Assembly (NCBI RefSeq): GCF_000223215.1
Contig: NC_017243.1
Span: 1,674,001 to 1,738,000 of the forward strand
DNA from: Brachyspira intermedia PWS/A
Lineage (GTDB): Bacteria; Spirochaetota; Brachyspiria; Brachyspirales; Brachyspiraceae
Direction: 5' to 3'
Length of the DNA stretch: 64,000 nt
Shown here: in pieces, positions 55,212-64,000 of the stretch
How positions within the stretch are numbered: the first letter of the stretch is position 1
How the letters are laid out: every line of letters begins with the position of its first letter
Translations under genes and position numbers: made by a program
Notes under the pieces: model-generated
Told to the model about the DNA's origin: nothing
What the model saw: the letters and a program-made list of their open reading frames with translations, nothing else
Database searches by the model: none

Positions 55212-56722
55212 GTGTTGAGGAAATTGATATATATTATTTTTTTACATTCAGTTTTTTTAATTTTTTTATTTTTGCACAAACTAACAATACAAATACTATA
55301 ATACTTCCTTATGCTCAGTATATGGAAAGAATCAAATTATTAATACCAGAAATGAAATTGACAGCTTCTCAAGAAAGCAATGCTGCAAACAATTTAACAA
55401 AAGCAAAAAGTTCCGGAGATGTTAAATTTGATTTACAGGCTGGTGCTATAGGAAAGCAAAGCCATTTTGATGAATACAATTTTTTACCAACATCAGATTT
55501 CAATTATAATGGATTTAGAATAGGTGCGGGTTTCAGCGGACTTGTACCATACTCTGGAACAAGATGGTCTGTAGAAATTAAGCATGATAGTTTTTTCGGA
55601 AATTTTAATACAGGAGATATTTCATTGCCTGTTGATACTCCATTTGGAACTGTTAATGGAAAACTTCCAAATTTAAGCACTAATAATTTTAAATACTATT
55701 ATCCAAGTATTAAAATACAAATTGCACAGCCTATACTAAGAGATTTTTTTGGTAAATTAGATAGATACCCTATAAAGGATGCAGAATATCAGCTTACTAT
55801 AGCAAAATTAAAAAGAATAATAGATGATAACAGTGTATTAACATCTTATCAGAAAATTTATTATCAATGGATAATGGCTAGAAAATTAATAGCTTTATAT
55901 AATGAAATGATAAGAGAAGCAAGAAGTTTTGAAAATCAAGTGTATAAAAGATATACAAGCGGTGTTATAGATAATGATTCATATCAAAATGCAAAAAGAC
56001 AAACTTTAAAATATATAGAAGCAAGAGATAAATCTGAATTAATGTTAAAAAAAGTTATGAGAAATATTCAATTCTTTATACCTGAAGAAAATATACAGCC
56101 TAATGAAGAAGATTGGAATCAAACATTAGAAACTTCTATAAATGCCAAAATAGATATAGTACCATTTTTAGAAAGTGCTCAAGGTCAAATGGCTTATCAA
56201 TTAAAATTAAGAAGCGAATATGCTATTTCAGTAATGAAGAATAATGCATTGCCTGATTTATCTATAGTAGGAAGCGTATCATTATCTAGTTTAGATGACA
56301 GCGGATATTTTAAGTCTTTTTCTACTATGACAAATGTTGATTATTTTGTAGGTCTTATGTTCTCCTACCCTATAGGCGGAAGAGATGCCAAAGCTAAAAT
56401 GGAAGATGCTTATGCTGCTTTGAATGCTGTTACTGCCGATTTTGACAGAGTTAATAGAGATTTCGATGTGCAGATAGGTACTTATTATGATGAGTTTGAA
56501 GCATACAAAAAAATGCTTGAAAATAAAAAATTGGAAGTTAATGCTATAGTATCAAGAATAAATACGCAAAATGCTAAATTCAGACAAGGACGACTCCCTA
56601 TAGATGAAATAATAAATGCAAGACTTGATTTAGCACAGGCAAGAGCAGAACTTCTTAATTTGCAGTATTTAATAATAACTACTGTTATGGATTATAATTC
56701 TCTGGTGTTACTTAATAATTAA
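55212..56722 (+). CDS. TolC family outer-membrane efflux protein, signal peptide frameshifted
   Basis: The main frame reads into the window of 56722 as a TolC-like protein: coiled-coil helices (VYKRYTSGVIDNDSYQNAKRQTLK; KFRQGRLPIDEIINARLDLAQARAELL near the C-terminus) and a beta-barrel portion between. The best start is GTG at 55212, with AGGTG spaced 8 bp, which begins MLRKLIYIIFLHSVFLIF, a signal peptide. But this frame is off by one from the rest: adding a T to one of the T7/T5 runs at 55237-55273 joins it to FFAQTNNTNTI, giving 503 residues. The GTG at 55202 in the main frame lies within the ribosome site and gives no signal peptide. With the RND gene next door it forms an exporter. Confidence 0.8.
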
Positions 56723-56742
56723 TATTTTTATTGGAATTAGAT

Positions 56743-59700
56743 ATGGATAAAATAATTGAACTATTTGCAAAAAACAGATTATTAGTTAATGTTATTATTT
56801 TGGTTACTCTAGCTGTTGGAATATACTCTTATCTTAATATAAAGAAAGAAGCTTTCCCATCAACTAACTTTGATGTTATGATAGTTCAGGTTATATATCC
56901 GGGAGCTTCTCCGGAAGACGTTGAGCAATATGCAATGATTCCATTAGAAGATGAACTGCAAACTATAGCAGGCATTGACGAGTTTTATTCTATAATAATA
57001 GAAAATGCAGGAATTCTTACTATAAGAATAGACATGAATCTTAAAGACTCAAGACCTGTGAAAGATGAAATATTCAGACGTCTTCAAAATGCTCCTAATG
57101 TATCTAAAGATGTTTCGGAGATAAAAATCTTTGAAGCTAATGCAAACAGACTTCCTATATACAATTTAGGTTTAAGATTCAAGAAAGGAATGGAAGGAAG
57201 TGAAAAAGAACTTTATGATATATCTAAAAAATTTGAAAAAGAATTAAAGTATGTAGACGGAGTTGCAAATATTGAAGTATATGGAAGAACAGACCCAGAA
57301 ATTCAAATACTAGCAGACCCTAATAAATTAAATGAGTATTATACTTCGTTATCAGAAATAGTACAGGCATTGTCTTTAAGAAATATACGCTCTACAAGCG
57401 GAAGCATGAAGCCTGATGAAAATGCTGATTTAGAAGAAAAGAATAAACTTCTTGTAACTACAGGACAATTTCAAGATCCATTATCTATTACAAATGTTAT
57501 TATACGTTCTATATTTAATGGTCAGCCGATAAGAATCGGAGATGTGGCAAGAGTTGAAGAATTATTTGTTGATAAAAGCGTATACATGAGAGTTAATAGT
57601 CAGAGTGGATATTCAATAAATATAATAAAAAAAGAAGATGCTGATATATTAAAAACTATATATAATGTTAATGCATATTTTGAAAAAAATAAAGATACTA
57701 TACCAAATAATATAGAAATAGTACCTATGGCTGATAACTCAAGAACAATTAATGATTTGCTTAATGCAGTTTCTTCAAATATTATAACAGGATTCATAAT
57801 CATATTTGTAATACTTATAATATTTTTGGATTTCAAAAGTGCAATATTTACTTCTCTTGGAATGCTTATAGTTATTTCTGTTTCTCTTATTTATATGACA
57901 TACTCTGGAATAACATTCAATATAATTTCTCTAGGCGGTATTATAACGGTTTTAGGTATGATAGTTGACAACTCAATAGTAGTTTCAGAAAATATTTTTA
58001 ATTATCATCAAAGAGGAATAAGAGGACTTGACGCCACAAAAAGTGCTGTAGGAGAAGTATTTATGCCTATGCTTGTTTCTACTCTCACAACCGTTGCATC
58101 TTTTGCACCTATAATATTTGTTACTGGAACTATGGGAAGATTAATAAATCAATATCCTAGAGTTGTTATAGTGGCATTAGTTGTAAGTATATTTCAGGCT
58201 GTGCTTCTTTTACCTAATAACTTAATTACTAAAGAAGAACTTACAGGAGAACATAAAAGAAAAAGATTTAATTTCAAAAATCCTCTTGATTTTGATAAAG
58301 ATAAATTATTTGATAAATTAAAAATACCTTTTGTTAAATTTTTAAGATTTACATTAAAATTTAGATATATTGTATTAATATTTTTTGTAATTACATTGCT
58401 TATCACTTTAGTAATAGCAAGAGTAATATTTGCAAAGTTTACTTTAGTTTATGATACTAGTGCTGATGTTATAGTTGTTAATATGGATACAGGAGTTGGA
58501 AGTTCTTTATATAAAACAGAAAAATATCTTCAGCAGGTAGAAAATATTATTTATGAAACTGTAAACACTAATGATATAATAGCAGTATATAGCCTATTAG
58601 GAAAACAATTAGATAAAAATACTGTAGAAGTATCTGAAGAAATGGATAATCTTGCCGGTATTATGATATATTTAGTTCCTGCAAATAACAGAAAAAAAAT
58701 AGCTTATGATATAGTAGATGATTTAAATTTAGCAATAGAAAAAAGCGGTATAAAAAAGGAATTAGCATTAATCACAGTAAATACTAAACTTCCAATAAAC
58801 CCGGGTAAAGCAGTTGATATAAAAATAATAGGAAATGATACTGCTATGGTTAAAGAAGTAAAAGATAAAATGAAAGAACATCTTTTAAGTTTAAATGGAA
58901 TAATAAACTATGATGATGATGATAAAATCGGACAGGAAGAATTAAGAGTAATATTTGATTATGACAGAATGGGAGAACTCGGAGTGAATGTTGCTTATGC
59001 TGCAAGAGAATTGAGAGCGGCTTATGCTGGAATAGTCGCTACTTCAATTCAGCAGTTTGAAAATAAATTAGACTTCAGAGTAAGATTAGATAAAAAATAT
59101 ACTTATGATACAAATGTACTTAATAATCTTTATATACCAAATACATATAACAGACTTATACAATTAAAAGATATAGCAGACATATATATTACAAATAATC
59201 AATCAAGCATAAAGCACTATAATGGAAAAAAATCAATAACCATGACCGCAGATATTGAACAGGGAAAAAATACTGCTATACAAGCAACTTATGCAATGCA
59301 GGATTATTTTAATTCTATATCAAAAGATTATCCTAACATAAGTGTAGAGTTTGCAGGAGAGGTAAAAGAAACTAGAGGCTCTATAATCGGTATTGCTTGG
59401 GGATATGTTATTGCTATAATTGCTATATATGTAATACTTCTTCTTCAATTTAATAAATTCGTTCAGCCTTTCATGATTTTGGGTATAATACCATTCGGAA
59501 TAATAGGAGTTATACTAGGATTTGCAGCACATAGAATGCCTATGTCATTTGTTGGTGCTGTTGGTATAGTTGGGCTTGCTGGTGTAGTTGTAAATAATGG
59601 TATTATAATGGTGGACTTAATAAACAGAATACTTGAACAAGGAAACATACATACAAAAGAAGATGTACTTAATGCAGTAGTTGAAGGTGCAGGAGACAGA

Positions 59701-59913
59701 TTCAGAGCAATATTTCTAACAACAGTTACTACAATATTCGGACTTCTTCCAACTGTTTATGGTATAGGAGGACGTGCTGATTTGATAGTACCTATGGTTA
59801 TGGCTATGGCTTATGGACTTTTATTTGCTGCACTTTTAACATTGATACTTTTACCATGTTTATTTATGATATCAGCAGATTTGAAACTTATAAAAATAAA
59901 TTATAAGAATTAA
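56743..59913 (+). CDS. RND family efflux transporter, inner-membrane pump
   Basis: 1056 residues from ATG 56743 (GGA spaced 7 bp upstream; an in-frame TTG at 56731 is within that site). Topology: membrane helix at about 10-28, large porter loop, six helices (about 345-475), a second helix at about 545, a second loop, then six more. Proton-relay motif is GMIVDNSIVV (about 405-414) with one Asp where many HAE pumps have two. Gene pair with the TolC-like protein suggests drug or lipid export. No periplasmic adaptor (MFP) gene lies between or beside them. Confidence 0.88.
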   Translation: MDKIIELFAKNRLLVNVIILVTLAVGIYSYLNIKKEAFPSTNFDVMIVQVIYPGASPEDVEQYAMIPLEDELQTIAGIDEFYSIIIENAGILTIRIDMNLKDSRPVKDEIFRRLQNAPNVSKDVSEIKIFEANANRLPIYNLGLRFKKGMEGSEKELYDISKKFEKELKYVDGVANIEVYGRTDPEIQILADPNKLNEYYTSLSEIVQALSLRNIRSTSGSMKPDENADLEEKNKLLVTTGQFQDPLSITNVIIRSIFNGQPIRIGDVARVEELFVDKSVYMRVNSQSGYSINIIKKEDADILKTIYNVNAYFEKNKDTIPNNIEIVPMADNSRTINDLLNAVSSNIITGFIIIFVILIIFLDFKSAIFTSLGMLIVISVSLIYMTYSGITFNIISLGGIITVLGMIVDNSIVVSENIFNYHQRGIRGLDATKSAVGEVFMPMLVSTLTTVASFAPIIFVTGTMGRLINQYPRVVIVALVVSIFQAVLLLPNNLITKEELTGEHKRKRFNFKNPLDFDKDKLFDKLKIPFVKFLRFTLKFRYIVLIFFVITLLITLVIARVIFAKFTLVYDTSADVIVVNMDTGVGSSLYKTEKYLQQVENIIYETVNTNDIIAVYSLLGKQLDKNTVEVSEEMDNLAGIMIYLVPANNRKKIAYDIVDDLNLAIEKSGIKKELALITVNTKLPINPGKAVDIKIIGNDTAMVKEVKDKMKEHLLSLNGIINYDDDDKIGQEELRVIFDYDRMGELGVNVAYAARELRAAYAGIVATSIQQFENKLDFRVRLDKKYTYDTNVLNNLYIPNTYNRLIQLKDIADIYITNNQSSIKHYNGKKSITMTADIEQGKNTAIQATYAMQDYFNSISKDYPNISVEFAGEVKETRGSIIGIAWGYVIAIIAIYVILLLQFNKFVQPFMILGIIPFGIIGVILGFAAHRMPMSFVGAVGIVGLAGVVVNNGIIMVDLINRILEQGNIHTKEDVLNAVVEGAGDRFRAIFLTTVTTIFGLLPTVYGIGGRADLIVPMVMAMAYGLLFAALLTLILLPCLFMISADLKLIKINYKN

Positions 59914-59974
59914 AACTATACAAACTTAAAAATTTTTAGTATACACAGACTACAAGCGAACAGTTTTTTATATA

Positions 59975-60151
59975 TTATGGAATAAATAAAATGTCGCCTT
60001 CTATTATTTGAGGTAAACTGTTAATTATTTCTCTAACTGCTAAAAATGAATTTGACTTAATAATTAAATTAATTTTTTGAGTGGTGCCATAATATTGTAT
60101 TGCTATTTGTTTTAAATCTTCATTCTGTTTTACTAAATGTTTGGAAGGCAT
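59975..60151 (-). CDS. Small phage tail protein X (LysM-like)
   Basis: 58 residues, start ATG 60151, stop 59975-59977. MPSKHLVKQNEDLKQIAIQ and REIINSLPQIIEGDILFIP fit the LysM-like tail protein X of Mu- and P2-type phages (YYG at 20-22). GGAG precedes the start, at a longish 15 bp. It lies 28 bp past the end of the DNA-circularisation protein gene, as in phage tail operons. The operon appears to end here; the RND gene follows in convergent orientation. Confidence 0.65.
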   Translation of the reverse strand: MPSKHLVKQNEDLKQIAIQYYGTTQKINLIIKSNSFLAVREIINSLPQIIEGDILFIP

Positions 60152-60178
60152 AAATATAAAGTTTTACTCCTTTTCAAT

Positions 60179-61429
60179 TTATAAATAATATACTATTTCT
60201 TTTCCTTTTGGCAGTATTCCTATTTCCTGTATATTTAATTTATTCAATGATATAAAATCATCTATATTTTCTAAACTTCCATAAAGCTCGCTTACTAATT
60301 CAAATATATTTCTATCTTCATCTAATATTATTTTATTTGCAGAAGATAGATTGAAAGCATTATTAACAAGGTAATTTTTAGTTTGTGATATTAACTCTAA
60401 TATATTATTATAGTCTGATTCATCATCTGTGAAAGATAAAGATTTTATATTATCATCTAACCATTTCTGAATATTATTATAATTATTATTTATTCTATCA
60501 TTAATTTCTAATGCTTTATCTCTTGTTTTTATTTCAGAATATATAACAGACTGACACATTCCAGCAGCGGCTGTATACATAAAAACTTTATCTATAGCAA
60601 AATTTGTATTTGCTATATTGGCATCATATATAGATTTATTATATTTAGTTTTTAATTTTGGATTAATTAAGTTTTCAAATATATCAAGTTTACTGCTTAC
60701 ATCATAATTAGGTATTTGAGCAGGAATAAGCATAGCACTCATAAGCATATTTATTGCATTAATTGGCTTATTTCCTATTTCATTTATTGTATCTATAAAT
60801 GAATCATTTAAAAGTTTTAATATACTGTCATAATCATCATTTATGCCTGCTATATAAGATATTTGATTAAATACATCTGTAAAAGACTGTGTTGCTATAT
60901 CTCTGATTGTTATAAGTTCTCCAACAGATGTAACTGCAAAAGTTTTAACAAAATTAAATGAAGCATATTGAGCATATACATCAACACAATTTTGTATTTT
61001 ATCAATTATATTAGATATACTTTCTAATAAAGAATTATCAGTACGTATATTATCTTCTATAAATATTATTTCAAATATGCATTGATTAGCATTATTGACT
61101 ATACCATCATTTCTTTTTATAGTTCCAAAAGGTACTACTTTTTTTATACCATATTTAGGGTGAATTAATGTTCCTCTGCCTTTTTCTTTTAATGCTTTAA
61201 CAAATCTGTCAGCTTCCAAGTCATAGTTTTCACCGCAAAATATTATATTGAGAGGGTATCTGTTTTCTCCGACTCCCATATCCTGAACATAAGCACCATC
61301 TATATCAGGAAAAATAAAAGATGTTGTTTTCTTATCAAATTCATAAGAAACATCTTCATAAAGAAAATTAAAAGGTATGCCGCTTGGAGATATATAACTT
61401 GCTTCTAATAATCTATCTTCCCAAGACAT
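60179..61429 (-). CDS. Phage DNA circularisation-family tail protein (Mu gp43-like)
   Basis: 416 residues. The N-terminal 90 residues carry the DNA_circ_N signature: WEDRLLEASYISPSGIPFNF (3-22), FIFPDIDGAYVQDMGVGENRYPL (about 38-60) and RGTLIHPKYGIKKVVPFG (about 86-103). The rest is helical. The family is found in Mu-like phages at the tail baseplate-hub end of the operon; its name is historical. Its ATG directly follows the tape-measure stop (TAAATG). Confidence 0.85.
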   Translation of the reverse strand: MSWEDRLLEASYISPSGIPFNFLYEDVSYEFDKKTTSFIFPDIDGAYVQDMGVGENRYPLNIIFCGENYDLEADRFVKALKEKGRGTLIHPKYGIKKVVPFGTIKRNDGIVNNANQCIFEIIFIEDNIRTDNSLLESISNIIDKIQNCVDVYAQYASFNFVKTFAVTSVGELITIRDIATQSFTDVFNQISYIAGINDDYDSILKLLNDSFIDTINEIGNKPINAINMLMSAMLIPAQIPNYDVSSKLDIFENLINPKLKTKYNKSIYDANIANTNFAIDKVFMYTAAAGMCQSVIYSEIKTRDKALEINDRINNNYNNIQKWLDDNIKSLSFTDDESDYNNILELISQTKNYLVNNAFNLSSANKIILDEDRNIFELVSELYGSLENIDDFISLNKLNIQEIGILPKGKEIVYYL

Positions 61430-63261
61430 TTAAAAAGCTCCTGAAGGCTTAAAAGTGATATTAGGATTTTTTGTATTAATAGGTCTTGTCATTTTTGCTT
61501 TTCCTGTAGTATCTCTTATTTCTACAATTCCTTTAGTTGTATTTTCTATAGTTTTAGTTACATTTGCTCTTTCTTCTTTTGTTGTAGGTGCTACAAGAGA
61601 GCTTTTAATATCATTCATTTTTTCAGATAATCTGCTTGTTATATTTCCAACTAATGGTATTTTGGAAATTAAACCTAATACATTTTGTAAAGGAGTTATT
61701 AATAAAGCTATGATTCCTTTTCCAATTTCTATTAAAGCACTTTTTATTCCATTTTCTTTGAAAGCATTAACAACATTTTTCCATACAGCAAGCAAAGTTC
61801 TAACTAAATCTATACCGATTTTAAAAGGCATTATAAAAGCCTGCAGAAACCAAGGAGCCGAATCTATAAACTCATATATTTTATTAAAAAGATTGTCTAA
61901 AAAATTGAGTGCCGTATTTACAAAATTAATAACAGCATTTTTAACAGTGTCCCAGTTCTTTATTAAAATATATATTAATCCTATTAATATACCTACTGCT
62001 ATAATTATTATACTAATTGGATTAGCAGCCATTATTATATTAAAAGCCATTTGAGCAATCGCAGCAGCAAGCATAATAGTTTGATATGATTTAAATGCAG
62101 CAACTATAGCTAGTATAATAGGAATAAAAGGTTTTAATATACTAATTATTGTAATAGAAGTTTTTATTAAATTAAACATGAAATTAAGTATAGTTTTAAA
62201 ATCAATTTGTTTTACAAAATAAAATATACGGGAAACTATATCTTTTACCTTATTAAATATTGAATTGAAATCTATCTGTTTTATAAAACTAATAATATCA
62301 GATATAGTATTTTTAATATTATTGATTATATAGTCAAAATCTATTGAAGATACAAATGTTTCTAGTTTTGAAGCAATATCTTCTACATCTATACTTTGTA
62401 TAGCTTTTAAAATAGAAGAACTTATTTTTATTAATCCCGGTAAAAATACACTTCCTAGTCTTGCCAGTATTTGACTTATAGTAGTTCCTATAACTCTTCT
62501 TTGATTTGCCAAAGAATTATCCATAGTTCTTAAAAAATCTCCCTGAGCATCTTTACTGGCTTTCATTAAATATTTATATCTGTACATAGTTTTTTCTGCT
62601 GATGTAAGAGATTTCCAATCAATATCAAATGCTTCTTCAAGATTTCCAACACTCATATCTATACCCAATGCTTTTAAAGGCTCTGTTTCTCCGCTTATTC
62701 CAGATTTTATTTTCTCAAAAGCATCTTCAATATCTAAACTATAAAAACTGGCCATATCTCCAGCCAATGCCGACATATTTTGACTCATAGTAACTAATTT
62801 ATCGCCTGCAAGTCCGCTGCTTTTCATCATAGCACCTAATGTACTTGTAAACTTTTTAGCTTGAAGCTCTGAAAGTCCGAAAGACTGTAAAGCAGTTTTG
62901 GACCATTTATTTTATCAGCATTTTTTCCAAATGTAACAACAACTACGTTTTGAACTTCTGTTAAATCGCTTGCTAAATCTATGGCATCTTTGCTTATTTT
63001 TATAAAAGCAGCACCTGCTACACCTGCTGCTACTGATGAAGCTATGCCTATTTTAGCTGTAATTTTTCCTATACTTGATACTGCTTTTGAAACATTTTTA
63101 CTAAAATTATCTTTGAACTTTAATGCTTCTCTTTGTGCTTTGGCAAAGTCTGTTTGTATAGAAGCTGATAATTTATTGCTTGATTTTTGCATATTCCTAA
63201 TAGGGGCTGTAAATTGATCTATAGCTTTAAATACTGCTTCTATACTATATTTGCTTGCCAT
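61430..63261 (-). pseudogene. Phage tail tape measure protein, frameshifted
   Basis: The frame from ATG 63261 gives SIEAVFKAIDQFTAPIRNM (6-24), a tape-measure start, then a long helical region, but after VVVTFGKNADK it slips and stops at 62836. The following frame resumes at KWSKTALQSFGLSEL and runs to 61430. One extra A in A4 at 62913-62910 (minus strand) or in the next A3 restores 610 residues. Middle part holds membrane-like helices (LKPFIPIILAIVAAF; about 230-330 in the restored numbering), typical of tape measures. The downstream ORF from ATG 62830 is only the continuation of this gene. Confidence 0.85.
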
Positions 63262-63271
63262 AAAAAACCTT

Positions 63272-63606
63272 TCATTTTTTTAGTTTAGATATTTCTTTTT
63301 GTGTTTCTATCAAACTGCTTATTAATGGATTATAAAAAAATTTTATCTGTTCTATAGTCATATTTTCTATATTGGGTAATGAACTATAATCTGAACATAT
63401 TTGCAAAAGCATAGAGCATATTCCTGATATTCCTAATACTTTTGTTTCTCTTCCGTTTTTAGCTATTATAGAACTTACCCTTGTATAAAAAGTATCATAA
63501 CAGCTTGTAATAATTTACTGTCTGCTCCGTCTAAATTGGATATAAATTTAGGATCTCTTCCTATCATATTTCCTATTACAGAATACATCTTATGGACATT
63601 TTCTTT
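63272..63606 (-). pseudogene. Continuation of the tail assembly chaperone: in-frame part plus -1-frame extension
   Basis: After the TAA at 63609-63607 the same frame goes on as KENVHKMYSVIGNMIGRDPK to a stop at 63477-63475; it matches the C-terminal half of the chaperone domain (ISNLDGADSKLLQAV). A -1 frame overlapping its end then carries TRVSSIIAKNG... to a stop at 63274-63272, directly ahead of the tape measure. It has no start of its own near the overlap. The switch falls in a T5 run (minus strand, 63491-63487). This is the place where tail phages use a programmed -1 frameshift; a lost T would give the same result. Confidence 0.55.
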
Positions 63607-63894
63607 TTATTTATAATTATCCATAGACATATAATCAGCACCTTTCAAACGTCTTATTTTTAATTCTTCTCCTGATTTCTCTGAAAACTCTGATACAATA
63701 TACTTTAAAGTTCTATCTTCTTTATTGATAGTGAGTCTTCCCTGCATAATAGCTTTAATAATTGTATTTTTTTGTTTCTCAAAGCCTTCTTTATCTTCTT
63801 CGCTCATTATAGAAACATCATTATCTATGTCCCACATTTCGCAAAAGTCATTAAACTCTATTTCTGCAGTTTTTCTTTCTATTTTTATTTCCAT
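63607..63894 (-). CDS. Phage tail assembly chaperone (TAC_7/gp41-like), N-terminal part
   Basis: 95 residues up to TAA at 63609-63607. The beta-rich start (MEIKIERKTAEIEFNDF), ELKIRRLKGADYMSMD near the end, and position between tail tube and tape measure fit tail assembly chaperones of the Mu gp41/TAC_7 type. The match continues beyond the TAA in the same frame, so it looks like a nonsense mutation. AAGGAT, 6 bp before the ATG, overlaps the end of the tail tube gene. Confidence 0.65.
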   Translation of the reverse strand: MEIKIERKTAEIEFNDFCEMWDIDNDVSIMSEEDKEGFEKQKNTIIKAIMQGRLTINKEDRTLKYIVSEFSEKSGEELKIRRLKGADYMSMDNYK

Positions 63895-63897
63895 AAA

Positions 63898-64000
63898 TTA
63901 TCCTTGTTTTTCAAATGTTCCCTGAAAACTTACTGTTTTTGTTTGTTCTTTTTTAGAAGTATAAGCATCTCCGACTATTTGTCCTAAACCGCTGAATACA
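63898..64000 (-). CDS. C-terminal end of phage tail tube protein (partial)
   Basis: About 33 residues visible, reading VFSGLGQIVGDAYTSKKEQ and ending VSFQGTFEKQG, a beta-rich C-terminus typical of contractile-tail tube proteins. The stop is at 63900-63898, a few bases before the next gene's ATG. The gene begins outside the window, so family assignment rests on position and end sequence. Confidence 0.5.
   Translation of the reverse strand, partial: VFSGLGQIVGDAYTSKKEQTKTVSFQGTFEKQG

Noticed and set aside
61455-62054. Plus-strand ORF opposite the tape measure
   Set aside because: Antisense shadow within a phage gene on the other strand; no start signals.
1-64000. tRNA or rRNA genes
   Set aside because: No cloverleaf with a GTTCGA-type T arm and CCA-adjacent stem, and no rRNA-like GC-rich blocks, were found by eye; a tRNA scan would be decisive.

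Overview
The window is very AT-rich and densely coded on both strands, with runs of TAT/ATA/AAA codons, weak spacers and few long intergenic gaps. Gene content points to a host-associated anaerobic spirochaete of the Brachyspira type. The supporting features are a chemotaxis set with CheD, DUF2225, an LptF/G permease, secreted ankyrin proteins, type III glutamine synthetase, a split cobalamin methionine synthase, and a Mu-like or gene-transfer-agent-like tail module. The genus is inferred from gene content and composition; no rRNA, tRNA or CRISPR array was found.

Layout. 1-5.2 kb: tail end of an unknown gene, then a methionine module with MetH lacking its activation domain, the activation domain as its own gene, and a convergent MetF-like reductase. 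5.3-12.4 kb: MATE exporter, a GlmU-like operon, DUF2225 protein, LptF/G permease, GNAT. 12.5-23.8 kb: proS, dxr and an envelope/glycan block with two glycosyltransferases, a YidC-like domain fused to a sulfatase/phosphotransferase-like domain, a GldG-like protein and a flippase. 24-26.7 kb: three tandem exported ankyrin paralogues. 27-31.4 kb: two cyclic-nucleotide-fold proteins, a NimA-like flavoprotein, NAD synthetase. 31.5-40.3 kb: a one-directional chemotaxis operon (soluble degenerate receptor, STAS, CheY, CheA, CheW, CheR, CheD, CheB) ending in a frameshifted nucleotidyltransferase-like gene. 40.4-50 kb: glutamine synthetase III, a broken WYL regulator, YqhQ-like protein, lipoprotein, broken gpsA, TetR, a repeat island, and a PadR/HAAS pair. 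50-55 kb: trehalose PTS operon with regulator and operator. 55.2-59.9 kb: TolC and RND efflux genes without an adjacent adaptor. 59.9-64 kb: leftward phage tail genes.

Two patterns cut across the annotation. First, at least five genes (nucleotidyltransferase-like, WYL regulator, gpsA, tolC-like, tape measure) regain one full-length frame by adding exactly one A/T to a homopolymer, which points to systematic under-calling of homopolymers in the assembly, or less likely to slippage-based switching. Second, a hairpin repeat family (four copies) recurs, one copy nested inside a second repeat, and a separate 236-bp MITE-like element lies in the trehalose locus.

The most unusual gene is the YidC-sulfatase fusion at 17737-20742, which has a possible 33-codon leader ORF overlapping its start and a tandem TATAA promoter repeat upstream.
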